From Oscillospiraceae bacterium (GTDB lineage: Bacteria; Bacillota; Clostridia; Oscillospirales; CAG-272): a stretch of 64,000 nucleotides of DNA. Position numbers and translations under genes: made by a program. Positions 26,738-35,921 of the stretch are shown one piece after another. The stretch's first letter is position 1, and each line of letters begins with the position of its first letter. Under the pieces are notes generated by a model. The model was not told where the DNA came from. It saw only the letters and a program-made list of their open reading frames with translations, and made no database searches. The stretch spans positions 1 through 64,000 of the forward strand of contig SVSP01000002.1 in assembly GCA_015064255.1 (NCBI GenBank). The letters run 5' to 3'.

Positions 26738-28438
26738 TTAATCATAGACCTTAAGTCTTGCGTACTGTACCTGAGTTCCTTTTGCATAGCTTATATTGGT
26801 TATGTTTACGTAGTGTATAACCGAAGGATCTGCTCCGAGGACCATTATAGGGCGGTAACCTATGCTGTCATTACCCGCGGCGGCACTGTTGTACCACGAA
26901 TAAGGCAGCGGATTTTCTATCGTATCCCAAGTCTTGCCGTAGTCAAAGCTTACGAATACTCTGTTTGTGCCGTCGCCGCCGAATTCTCGTCTTCCCGTAG
27001 CGAAGAGTGTTCCGTTTTCGCCGCCTGCGGGAGTCCATACGCACGAGGGCGAGGACGCCGTTTTATATTCTGTGCCTCCGACCGTTGCGGAAAGCAGTGT
27101 TCCCGGATCTTTTGGATTCCACGAGGTTATATCTTTTGTTGTTTTGTAGTATATAAAACAGTCGTGATCCGCACCGCAGTATTCATAGACGAGGAAATAT
27201 TCTCCGTTACCCATCTTTGTGATAACGGGCATACCGGGACGGTCGCCAAAAGTGTCAAATGCGCATACCTCAACCTCGCGTTCCCATTTAACGCCGTCCT
27301 TCGAGCGTTTATATACGATCTTCTGGTCGTGTTTGGGATCGGAGTCGTCCGAATAGAAGCAGTAAAGGTATCCGTCATCATAGAACATAACCGGCTCCCA
27401 TACGCCTTCTTTGAGTCCGCCGCCGCTTGCAACTGTCGTGTACTGCTTCCACGTCTTTCCGCAATCTGTGCTCTTCCACACGCCGATGTGAGAATACTGC
27501 TCGTAATTTACGGTATTTGCAGAATAGATCAGCGTGCCCGCGGGCATACTTCCAACCTTTTCGGGAAGCTCGTAGATGTGCGACATCTGACCTGCCCAGA
27601 ACCAGGGCTTGAACGTTTCTGTCGGACGGAAGATGATTTCCCAAGTCTTTCCTTCGTCCGTGCTCTTCATTATACATCCGAGAGATGACATCGGACCGCC
27701 TGAGGGTGTTTCACCGATCGACATCGCCGCGATAAGAGTGCCGTTGTCTTCTTCCTTGGGTTGATGCTGAAGCTCGATCACCGAGGGAAAATAAACGTGA
27801 TCGAGAGTTGCTGTGTAGCCGAGGATGTTTGACGCGCTTTGCTCGGATGCGAGAACCGTCGATTTGAATTCGATATCCATATCGAGCTTGCCGTCAAGCG
27901 AAATGTTCTTTATAGCTGTATAGTCCTGAATGACACTTTTTCCGTGATCTGTGTCAAGACCGTTTCCCTTCGGAGAGGGTGTGACGTAATTTTTTATGAA
28001 ATACGATATTGCTCTGAGTGTGGAAGAATCTGTCTTGCCGAGAATAACTATCTTGTTTTCGGTAATATCTATTATGTAAGCATCGCCTGTCTTCTCTTCG
28101 AGCTTTGCAAGCGCGTCTGTAGATTCTTTTCGGTTGGTTTTGTCGACAAGGATCTCTTTCGCATTCGGATCGGGAGCGCTTGACGGATTATACCAGTCTG
28201 TCTGAACGGTAAGCTCAATTCCGAGAGTATCCTTTATAACACCTTTAAGCCGTGCCGTCTTTTTTGTAATACTGTTGTCAGAGTTGTCGTAGCGTACGAT
28301 AGTATATCCGCTGATATCGAGAAGTTCTTTTTTCTCTTCTTCGGGCGTCTTTTCTTTACAGGCGGCAAAAGCCGTTAAAACAAAGAGTGCCGCCAAAAGA
28401 AGCGATAAAATTCTAAAAAACGAATTGATCTTTTTCAT
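26738..28438 (-). CDS. GH93-like Asp-box propeller lipoprotein, paralogue 6 (subgroup B)
   Basis: From the ATG at 28438 (AAGG 8 nt upstream) this is a 566-residue precursor with lipobox FAAC (Cys27). A GTG at 28471 in the same frame would overlap the upstream gene and put 11 extra residues before the signal peptide. Asp boxes are STDEGKTW, STDCGKTW, SKDGVKW and SFDYGKTW. The candidate acids are in GVWEPV and LVYEYCG. It keeps the YSDDSDPKHDQK loop of subgroup A but the rest of the propeller (RREFGGDGTNRVF, GYRPIMVLG) is nearly the same as paralogue 5. The signal peptide resembles paralogues 1 and 2. Confidence 0.74.
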   Translation of the reverse strand: MKKINSFFRILSLLLAALFVLTAFAACKEKTPEEEKKELLDISGYTIVRYDNSDNSITKKTARLKGVIKDTLGIELTVQTDWYNPSSAPDPNAKEILVDKTNRKESTDALAKLEEKTGDAYIIDITENKIVILGKTDSSTLRAISYFIKNYVTPSPKGNGLDTDHGKSVIQDYTAIKNISLDGKLDMDIEFKSTVLASEQSASNILGYTATLDHVYFPSVIELQHQPKEEDNGTLIAAMSIGETPSGGPMSSLGCIMKSTDEGKTWEIIFRPTETFKPWFWAGQMSHIYELPEKVGSMPAGTLIYSANTVNYEQYSHIGVWKSTDCGKTWKQYTTVASGGGLKEGVWEPVMFYDDGYLYCFYSDDSDPKHDQKIVYKRSKDGVKWEREVEVCAFDTFGDRPGMPVITKMGNGEYFLVYEYCGADHDCFIYYKTTKDITSWNPKDPGTLLSATVGGTEYKTASSPSCVWTPAGGENGTLFATGRREFGGDGTNRVFVSFDYGKTWDTIENPLPYSWYNSAAAGNDSIGYRPIMVLGADPSVIHYVNITNISYAKGTQVQYARLKVYD

Positions 28439-28467
28439 AATTTTTACCTTATAATTATTTAATATTT

Positions 28468-30168
28468 TCACTCGTAGAGCTTTAGTCTTGCAAATTTTAT
28501 TTCAGCTACGTCGTATTTGGGGTCGTTTGTGTTTGTGGTATTAAGATAGTATATGATCGACGGATCCGCACCGACAAAAAACGAAGGGCTGTAGCATATA
28601 TGCTCGTGAGTCGTTGCCTGATTATTAAGATTGTACGGCAAAGGATTTGCCATAAGATCCCAAGTTTTTCCGTAGTCGAAGCTTACAAACATACGGTGAG
28701 AACCGTCTCCGTTTGTTTCCCACATTCCCGTAACGATAAGTGTTCCGCACTCACCGCCAACGGGAGTCCATACGCACCAAGGAGCAGATCCGATGCTGTA
28801 CGATCCCACCGCAAGCGGAGTACCGGGATCGGAGGGGTTCCAAGAGGTTATATCTTTCGTTGTTTTATAGTATATATGGCATCCTTTCGAGCCGCAGTAT
28901 TCGTAAACCGCAAAATATTCTCCGTTGCCCATTTTTGTCATAGAGAGCATTCCGGGGCGTTCTTTGGAATTGTCAAAAGCGCATACGTGATAAACATCGC
29001 TCCATTCTTCTCCGTCCTTTGAACGCTTGAACACGAGCTTCTGATCGTGTTTGGGGTCAGAATCGTCCGAGTAGAAGCAGTAAAGGTAACCATCTGTTTC
29101 CTCGTACCAGGTAAACGGTTCCCATACGCCCTCGCCGAGACCGCCGCCCTTTGCCACGACCGTATATTCTTCCCACGTGTAGCCTGCGTCAAAGCTTCTC
29201 CATATTGCAATGTGTGATTTGCGGTCATAATTTACCGATGTGCCCGAGTATAGGATAGTTCCCGCGGGCATATCTCCGACCTGTTCGGGAAGCTCATATA
29301 TATGAGCCATTGATACGCCTTTTATGGATCTGTCGATCATTTCTCGCGGACGTGCGATTATTTTCCAATTTTCGCCCTTGTCCGTGCTTTCCCACACGGA
29401 GCCTGTCGTGCTGGTATTGTTACTGCTGCTGAATTCAAGTATTGCAAGAAGCTTACCGTTATCAGCCTCGTTTTTCTGATACTGAAGCTCAACTATTGAG
29501 GGGTACACCGGATAATATATAGTTGCCGGAGTTCCGAGCACGTCCGAATAAGCATCGGGGCGTGTTGACTGAAGAATGGTGGATACGACCTCAACGTCCA
29601 TATCAAGCTTATCCGTTATGGAGATGTTCTGAACGATATCGTAGTCCTTGATAAGCGATTTCCCTGCGGAGATGTCTATTTTTCCCGAATCCTCGGAAGG
29701 AAGCACGTACGAGCTTATAAAAGACTTCAAAGCACGTACGGTACCTATCGTACTTTTACCGAGAATAACTATCTTGTTTTCGGTGATTTCGATTATATAT
29801 GCATCTTTTGTGGGTTCTTCTTCGAGCTTTTCAAGAGCGTCTGACGATTCCTTGCGGTTTGTTTTGTCTATAAGAATTTCTTTTGCATTAGGATCGGGAG
29901 CGCTTGACGGATTATACCAGTCTGTCTGTACGGTAAGGTCGATGCCAAGCTCGGATTTGATTGTGTTTTTGAGATTTTTCGTTCCCTCTGTTACTTGAGA
30001 GGCAGAGGCGTCGTAACGCACGATAGTATATCCGCTGATATCGAGAAGTTCTTTTTTCTCTTCTTCGGGTGTCTTTTCTGTTTCTTTACAAGCTGTAAAT
30101 ATCGAAGCGAGTGTTGCAAAAACTATAACGATCGCGATTAATTTGTAAAACAGAGTGGCTTTTTTCAT
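28468..30168 (-). CDS. GH93-like Asp-box propeller lipoprotein, paralogue 7 (mosaic)
   Basis: Taken from the ATG at 30168 (566 residues). An in-frame ATG at 30180 has GAAAGG only a base or two upstream, too close to serve it well. Lipobox FTAC. The first about 75 residues after the signal (KELLDISGYTIVRYD, TDWYNPSSAPDPNAKEIL) copy paralogue 6. From about residue 130 the protein follows paralogue 2 (GKIDISAGKSLIKDYDIVQNI, GSVWESTDKGENW). This split relation marks it as a recombinant. Asp boxes are STDKGENW, SFDAGYTW, SKDGEEW and SFDYGKTW. The acids are in GVWEPF and AVYEYCG. Confidence 0.74.
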   Translation of the reverse strand: MKKATLFYKLIAIVIVFATLASIFTACKETEKTPEEEKKELLDISGYTIVRYDASASQVTEGTKNLKNTIKSELGIDLTVQTDWYNPSSAPDPNAKEILIDKTNRKESSDALEKLEEEPTKDAYIIEITENKIVILGKSTIGTVRALKSFISSYVLPSEDSGKIDISAGKSLIKDYDIVQNISITDKLDMDVEVVSTILQSTRPDAYSDVLGTPATIYYPVYPSIVELQYQKNEADNGKLLAILEFSSSNNTSTTGSVWESTDKGENWKIIARPREMIDRSIKGVSMAHIYELPEQVGDMPAGTILYSGTSVNYDRKSHIAIWRSFDAGYTWEEYTVVAKGGGLGEGVWEPFTWYEETDGYLYCFYSDDSDPKHDQKLVFKRSKDGEEWSDVYHVCAFDNSKERPGMLSMTKMGNGEYFAVYEYCGSKGCHIYYKTTKDITSWNPSDPGTPLAVGSYSIGSAPWCVWTPVGGECGTLIVTGMWETNGDGSHRMFVSFDYGKTWDLMANPLPYNLNNQATTHEHICYSPSFFVGADPSIIYYLNTTNTNDPKYDVAEIKFARLKLYE

Positions 30169-30229
30169 TTTTATGACCATACCTTTCGTACAAACTTTGC
30201 TATTACTGTTCTTTCGTTGTTTGTATATC

Positions 30230-31936
30230 TTATTCGTGAACCTTGAGTTTAGCGTACTGTATCTGCGATTTTCCGGAGGTCTTTATATTTGTCGTATTTA
30301 CGTAGTGTATTACCGAAGGATCGGCGCCAAGCACCATAATAGGTCTGTATCCGTAGAGCGATTCGTTTTCAAAGCTCTCATATCCGCTGTACGGAAGAGG
30401 ATTTTCAACGGTATCCCAAGTTTCTCCGTAGTCTGTGCTTACGAGAATTCTGTTCTTTCCATCGCCGCCAAACTGATACATACCTGTTACAAAGAGCGTT
30501 CCGCACTCTCCGCCGACGGGAGTCCATACGCACGAGGGCGCTGTTGCAATCTGAAGATTCTTTGTTCCGACCTTTGTTTCAATAAGCGTTCCGGGGTCTT
30601 CGGGGTTCCAGTTTGTTATATCCTTGGTCTTTTTGTAATATATTCTTGCACCGCCGCCGATACAGTACTCGTAAACGAGGAAGTATTCGCCGTTACCGAG
30701 CTTTGTAATTACCGGCATACCGGGACGGTCTGCAAAGTTTTCAAAAGCACACACTTCAACGACGCTCTCCCATTTTACGCCGTCCTTTGAGCGTCTGTAA
30801 ACGATTCTCTGATCGTAGTTGCGGTTGAAATCATCCGAATAGAAGCAGTAAAGATATCCGTCAGCATCGTTATAGTACATAACGGGCTCCCAAACGCCGA
30901 GCCCCGTGCCGCCGCCGCGTGCAACTATCGAGATCTCTCTCCAGGTCTTTCCGCAGTCGTTACTTATCCATACGCCGATGTGAGATGCGCGAGAATAGTT
31001 TACCGAGTTCGCTGAGTAGATAAGCGTTCCTGCGGGCATATTTCCAACCTGTGCGGGAAGCTCGTAGATGTGAGCCATTGAGCCTGCCCATCCCGTGCCG
31101 GTGTCGAGAGTTTCCTTCGGACGCGCGATAACATCCCAGCTCTTACCGCCGTCGCGGCTTTCCATTATGCACGCAAGCGTTTCCATAGGATTCTGAAGTG
31201 CGGTTTCAATTATACAGAAAGCACCTATAAGAATTCCGTTATTCTCTTCGTTTTCCTGATACTGAAGCTCTATCACCGAGGGGAAATGAACGTCGCTGAT
31301 ATTGGAAGGATATCCGAGAAGATCGGAGGGGTTTTTGTCGGGAACACCGAAAACCGTTGATACGACCTCAATATCCATATCGAGAATAGGGATTGAAAGG
31401 CTTTTCGCCGAGTCGTACGGCTGAACGATATTTTTTCCGTGTGTAACGTCAAGACCGTTTCCTTTCGGAGAGGTCATAACGTAATTTTTTATAAAATAAA
31501 ATATACCGCGAAGTGTTGCACCGTCTGTCGTTCCGACAATAACGATCTTGTTTTCGGTGATATCTATTATGTAAGCATCACCCTCTTGTCCTTCAAGCTT
31601 TGCAAGAGCTTCTTCCGATTCCTTGCGGTTGGTTTTGTCTATAAGTATTTCTTTTGCATCAGGATCGGGTGGAGTGTTCGGATTGTACCAGTCTGACTGA
31701 ACCGCGAGGTCAACTCCGAGGGTATCCTTTATAGCGTTTTTAAGTCTTGCTGTTTTTTTGGTTATGCTGCTTTCCGAGGAATCATAGCGTACTATCGCGT
31801 ACGTGCTTATATCAAGCAGATCTTTTTTCTCTTCGTCGGTTTTTTTATCTTCTGTACAAGCGGTGAATGCCGAGATAACACTTGCCAAAACGATAACAAG
31901 TGCAATTATTCTGTAAAACACGGGTGTCTTTTTCAT
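30230..31936 (-). CDS. GH93-like Asp-box propeller lipoprotein, paralogue 8 (subgroup B)
   Basis: This is the first lipoprotein downstream of the glycyl radical enzyme gene. I start at the ATG at 31936 (568 residues). The open frame runs four codons further to a TTG with no better ribosome site. Lipobox FTAC. Asp boxes are SRDGGKSW, SNDCGKTW, SKDGVKW and STDYGETW, the last one differing from the SFDYGKTW of all others. The acids are in GVWEPV and LVYEYC. The YSDDFNRNYDQR loop is like paralogue 5, with Phe in place of Ser. It lacks the GTNRVFVSFDYG word, having KNRILVSTDYG. Subgroup B throughout. Confidence 0.74.
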   Translation of the reverse strand: MKKTPVFYRIIALVIVLASVISAFTACTEDKKTDEEKKDLLDISTYAIVRYDSSESSITKKTARLKNAIKDTLGVDLAVQSDWYNPNTPPDPDAKEILIDKTNRKESEEALAKLEGQEGDAYIIDITENKIVIVGTTDGATLRGIFYFIKNYVMTSPKGNGLDVTHGKNIVQPYDSAKSLSIPILDMDIEVVSTVFGVPDKNPSDLLGYPSNISDVHFPSVIELQYQENEENNGILIGAFCIIETALQNPMETLACIMESRDGGKSWDVIARPKETLDTGTGWAGSMAHIYELPAQVGNMPAGTLIYSANSVNYSRASHIGVWISNDCGKTWREISIVARGGGTGLGVWEPVMYYNDADGYLYCFYSDDFNRNYDQRIVYRRSKDGVKWESVVEVCAFENFADRPGMPVITKLGNGEYFLVYEYCIGGGARIYYKKTKDITNWNPEDPGTLIETKVGTKNLQIATAPSCVWTPVGGECGTLFVTGMYQFGGDGKNRILVSTDYGETWDTVENPLPYSGYESFENESLYGYRPIMVLGADPSVIHYVNTTNIKTSGKSQIQYAKLKVHE

Positions 31937-31972
31937 TTTTATTACCAATCTTTCTTTGTATTCGTATATTTA

Positions 31973-34132
31973 TTAGCCGTTATGACGGATTCGTGCGATT
32001 ATATCGTTTTGCAGCTCTTTCGGAAGAGTTACAAATCGTGCCGAATATCCGCCGACGCGGACGATAAGATTGAGGTGATCGTCGGGATTTGTCTGTGCAT
32101 CGAGAAGCTCTTCCACGGGAGTTGTGTTTCCTTGGAATATCTGTCCGTTATTTTCGCAGAAGACCTTTATAAGCGCCGCTATTATCTCCTCACTTGCCCA
32201 CGAGCTGTCGAAATCCCACATCGTAGATGCTCCGCCTGCGAGTTTTTTGTGAGGAAGCTTGCCGCAGGAATTTATGGCGGATGTGATTCCTTCTGTCATA
32301 GACGGCGAGTTGGGAGTCAGACCGTGAGCAACGCCCTTGCCGAGATTTCTTCCGTCGGGTGTCGCACCGAGCATAGATGCGGCGTGCGGAGAATATATGA
32401 ACGTAAGTATAACGGGCTTGCCTTTTCCGCCCCAACGCGTTGTGTAGTTAAGATACATATCGGTAAAATCATCTACAACGCGGGCTGCCATAGCGTCAAC
32501 GTCATCGTCATCAATTCCGTATTTCGGTATTGCGCGAAGCTTTGCCTGAAGAGCCTCGTGACCTTTGTAATTTGCCTTCATCGCCTCGATAAGTTCGCTT
32601 GCCGTGCAAAGCTTTTTATCAAATACAGCCACCTTTATTGCATAAAGTCCGTCCGCGACGTTTGGAAGCGCGACCTGTGATGCGCCGTAATCGTGGTATC
32701 TTACGCCGCCGCCGTGCATATTTCTTCCGCGCTCAAGACAGTCGTCGAGCATACTTGAGATGAGATATGACGGACGTCTTTTTTCTGCGTATTCGCTGTA
32801 AATGTCCTGCTTTTTGAGGTAGATTTCGGTAAGACGGGTACATTCTTTTATAAAATCGCTGTAAAAGCTTTCAAAATCGTTATAAGCGGCAAGGCTTTTC
32901 GTGGCTTCAAAGCCTTCTATCTGCTTTCCGCTTCTGAGGCAGAGACCTCCCGTTACCATAAGCTCAAGCATTTTGGCGGTGTTTTGCCAACCGACGAAAA
33001 GCAAGTCGGAGGTCATACCCTGAACCGACACCTCCATACATCCGCCGCAGGCGTATTCTACTGCATCGCGGTAAGGAATTCCGCGGTTTACAAGAGCGTC
33101 TGTAACAGCGGGGTCGTAAAGAATCTGCGCTCTGTTTCGTCCCGCCATCATATATCTTGCCGCAAGATTTACAAGCTCTTCGGGCGGGTCCTTCGGGAGT
33201 CTTATATATATCGAAGGGTGTGTGATATCGAGGTCGATTATAGACTGTACCATAATGTATGTAAGCGGATTGACCGCGGAGCATCCGTTTGGATAGCTTC
33301 CGCCGACAACGATAGCTTCTACCCACATATCCATTCCGTAAAGTCTTTCGTCGATGCGCAGGAAAAGCTCGTCGATTATCTCTTTTGCCTCTTCGAGAGT
33401 GCATCTGCCTGCTTTGATATCTCTTTCGAGGTATGGCCAGAGATAGTAATCAAGACGTCCGGGACCGTTTCCGCCGTACGGATTTTCTCTCATTACGACG
33501 ATATGCTGCATATAAAATGACTGCACGGCCTCGCGGAAGGTTTCCGCAGGATAACGGGGTACTTTTTTCATACGTTCTGCAAGCTCTGTATTGCCCGCTT
33601 TTTCGTATTCTTCTATGTGTTTATCGTTGAAACTTTGCAAAGCGTCGAGCAGAATTATAACTCCCTTGTAAAAATGCTCGGCTTCCTCGTCCTTCGGGTT
33701 TTCAAGAGCGTCTTCGAATTTCTTTCTGAGTCCGCTTACGCCGAGAGAGAGTATTCTGTCGAAAAACCAAGTGATATGTCCCTTGGAGGTCTCCCCTATC
33801 AGGTGATATCTTTCAAGATCGTCGGTGTTGGGATAGAGCTCCTTGAAGGCTTTTTTTGCTTCGCTGTCACCGTCAAGCTCGGGGTCTGTGACTTCGGGCT
33901 TTATCTGATCTCTGTGATAAATTCTGCCGCCGATGCGGTCCTCGGGATAAATATAAATATCTTGATTTTCTATCGCGTATGCCATGGCTTTGGCGGTCTT
34001 TTCCCAAAGCTCACATTCTGAAAACATATTCAGTGCCGAATAGTGATAGTCATTTATAAAATGCGAGATCTTCGGGCTTTTTCCGCGCTCGGCGCAAAGC
34101 TTTTCAAGTTCTGCGATTCTTTGTGTCTTCAT
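31973..34132 (-). CDS. Glycyl radical enzyme, dehydratase/eliminase type
   Basis: This 719-residue enzyme belongs to the pyruvate formate-lyase superfamily. The glycyl loop VRVGGYSARF places the radical Gly at residue 695. The thiyl loop ACGGCMEVSVQG puts the catalytic Cys at 365 followed by Glu367, the C-x-E pair of the eliminases (glycerol and propanediol dehydratase, choline lyase, HypD). True PFL has Cys-Cys instead. It is 50-130 residues shorter than those enzymes. It is the second gene of the lipoprotein operon, 24-40 bp from its neighbours, with GGAG 9 nt before the ATG. It should be cytoplasmic, while its neighbours are surface proteins. Its substrate is unknown. Confidence 0.88.
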   Translation of the reverse strand: MKTQRIAELEKLCAERGKSPKISHFINDYHYSALNMFSECELWEKTAKAMAYAIENQDIYIYPEDRIGGRIYHRDQIKPEVTDPELDGDSEAKKAFKELYPNTDDLERYHLIGETSKGHITWFFDRILSLGVSGLRKKFEDALENPKDEEAEHFYKGVIILLDALQSFNDKHIEEYEKAGNTELAERMKKVPRYPAETFREAVQSFYMQHIVVMRENPYGGNGPGRLDYYLWPYLERDIKAGRCTLEEAKEIIDELFLRIDERLYGMDMWVEAIVVGGSYPNGCSAVNPLTYIMVQSIIDLDITHPSIYIRLPKDPPEELVNLAARYMMAGRNRAQILYDPAVTDALVNRGIPYRDAVEYACGGCMEVSVQGMTSDLLFVGWQNTAKMLELMVTGGLCLRSGKQIEGFEATKSLAAYNDFESFYSDFIKECTRLTEIYLKKQDIYSEYAEKRRPSYLISSMLDDCLERGRNMHGGGVRYHDYGASQVALPNVADGLYAIKVAVFDKKLCTASELIEAMKANYKGHEALQAKLRAIPKYGIDDDDVDAMAARVVDDFTDMYLNYTTRWGGKGKPVILTFIYSPHAASMLGATPDGRNLGKGVAHGLTPNSPSMTEGITSAINSCGKLPHKKLAGGASTMWDFDSSWASEEIIAALIKVFCENNGQIFQGNTTPVEELLDAQTNPDDHLNLIVRVGGYSARFVTLPKELQNDIIARIRHNG

Positions 34133-34172
34133 AATATTATTCTCCTTGCTGAAAGCGCAGTGTGTATATATG

Positions 34173-35888
34173 TCAGTTTATTTTGAGCTTTGCAAACTGT
34201 ATGCGCTGTCTGCCAGTTTCGGGAACGTCTGTCGTGTTCATATAGTAGATAATGTACGGATCCGAACCTACTACGAGAGAGGCGCTGTGTCCTGTTCTAT
34301 TTGTGTTAAGTATATCGTTTTCAAGGTCGTAGGTCAGAGGATTTTCCATAGTTTCCCAGGTTTTTCCGTAGTCGAAGCTTACGAACATACGGTGCTTGCC
34401 GTCGCCGCCTTCTTCCCACTTGCCCGTAACGATGAGAGTTCCGTGTTTTCCGCCCGCTCTAGTCCATATACAAGAGGGCGAAGAGCCAATGGTATGACTG
34501 CTGCCGCTTGCAAAGATCTGTTTTCCGGGGTCTGTCGGATTCCACGAGGTTATATCCTTCGTGGTTTTATAATACACGTAGCCGTTCTTGCTTCCGTAGT
34601 ATTCATATACCATAAAATATTCGCCGTTGCCCATTTTTGTCATAACGAACATTCCGGGGCGATCTGCAGGATCGTTAAAAGTACAAACGTCAACGATATC
34701 ACTCCAATTTTTTCCGTCCTTTGAGCGCTTGTAAACGAGCTTCTGATCGTGCCTCGGGTCCGAATCGTCCGAATAGAAGCAGTAGAGATATCCGTCTGAG
34801 GGCTCGTACCACATAAAGGGCTCCCATACGCCTTCTTTTGTTCCGCCGCCCTCGGCGATTATAACGTATTCTTCCCAAGTATAACCGCAGTCGAAGCTTC
34901 TCCACACCGCGATATGAGATTTACGGCTGTAATTTACCGAGTTGCCCGAGTAAAGAAGCGTTCCTGCAGGCATATCGCCAAGCTGTGCGGGAAGCTCGTA
35001 AATGTGAGCCATAGATATTCCCTTTATTGAAGTATCTATCGTTTCGTCGGGACGCGCGATGACCTCCCAAGTTTTTCCGCCGTCGCTGCTTTCCATTACA
35101 CACGCCTGTGTGTTCGGACCGCCATTTACAGGAGTATCTCCGAGGCAGAACGTGCCGATAAGCTTGCCGTTATTCTCTTTGTTAGGCTGATATTTAAGCT
35201 CAAGAACAGACGGATAATGCGCTCTGTTTGCTTGTGTAAGATAACCCATTACGTTGACGTATCCCTTATCCGGAACAACGAAAACGTCCGAAATGATCTC
35301 GACGTCTATATCGAGCTTGTTGCCGATTGTTATAGACATCACCGAGGTGTAGTCCTTTATGACCGTTTTGCCGTGCAAAATATCTATCTTCCCTTCTTCT
35401 GCAGATGCGAGAACGTAGTTCTCTATAAAATACGCTATTGCGCGTACCGTCGAGCTTTCTGTTTTTCCGAGAATAACTATCTTATTTTCGGTAATATCTA
35501 TTATAAAAGCATCGTTTTCTTTTTCTTCGAGCTTTGCAAGAGCATCGGTTGATTCTTTGCGGTTTGTTTTGTCAACGAGAATTTCCTTCGCGTTCGGATC
35601 GGGCGCGTTGTTTGGGTTGTACCAGTCCGACTGAATGCTGAGTGTGACATTAAGCTCGTCTTCGATAGCGATCTTAAGCTGTGCTGTCTTATCGACTACC
35701 GAATTCTTTGATCTGTCATAACGTATCAGAGAGTAAGAGCTGAGATCAATAAAAACGTCGTTTTTTTTCTTCGTAGGATCCTCGTCCTCCTTTTTGCCGC
35801 AAGCAGTAAAAATTACTAAAGCGGATAAAACAAGCGTTAACGTAAGAACTACGGACACAGCTTTGTAAATAACAGCGTTTTTGGGCAT
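34173..35888 (-). CDS. GH93-like Asp-box propeller lipoprotein, paralogue 9 (first in operon)
   Basis: This promoter-proximal member (571 residues) has the longest signal peptide, with lipobox FTAC at Cys30, and a Lys-rich linker. Asp boxes are SSDGGKTW, SFDCGYTW, SKDGKNW and SFDYGKTW. The acids are in GVWEPF and MVYEYYG. The N-terminal domain begins VFIDLSSYSLIRYD, unlike the YLDISGYSIVRRD of paralogues 1 and 2. The propeller is closest to paralogues 1 and 3 (GGPNTQACVMESSDGG). AAAGG lies 9 nt before the ATG. The glycyl radical enzyme gene follows after 40 bp, which separates this gene from the other eight. Confidence 0.75.
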   Translation of the reverse strand: MPKNAVIYKAVSVVLTLTLVLSALVIFTACGKKEDEDPTKKKNDVFIDLSSYSLIRYDRSKNSVVDKTAQLKIAIEDELNVTLSIQSDWYNPNNAPDPNAKEILVDKTNRKESTDALAKLEEKENDAFIIDITENKIVILGKTESSTVRAIAYFIENYVLASAEEGKIDILHGKTVIKDYTSVMSITIGNKLDIDVEIISDVFVVPDKGYVNVMGYLTQANRAHYPSVLELKYQPNKENNGKLIGTFCLGDTPVNGGPNTQACVMESSDGGKTWEVIARPDETIDTSIKGISMAHIYELPAQLGDMPAGTLLYSGNSVNYSRKSHIAVWRSFDCGYTWEEYVIIAEGGGTKEGVWEPFMWYEPSDGYLYCFYSDDSDPRHDQKLVYKRSKDGKNWSDIVDVCTFNDPADRPGMFVMTKMGNGEYFMVYEYYGSKNGYVYYKTTKDITSWNPTDPGKQIFASGSSHTIGSSPSCIWTRAGGKHGTLIVTGKWEEGGDGKHRMFVSFDYGKTWETMENPLTYDLENDILNTNRTGHSASLVVGSDPYIIYYMNTTDVPETGRQRIQFAKLKIN

Positions 35889-35921
35889 AAATTCACACCT
35901 TTCTATTCTTCCTCAACTTAC

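Noticed and set aside
31973..34132. True pyruvate formate-lyase
   Set aside because: There is no adjacent Cys-Cys pair. The thiyl loop has Cys-Met-Glu as in eliminases, and no formate transporter or PFL activase adjoins.
18091..35888. Sialidase (GH33) assignment for the nine lipoproteins
   Set aside because: Asp boxes alone are shared by many propellers. RIP/FRIP and the Arg triad are not visible, while the WEP and YE spacing fits GH93 better.
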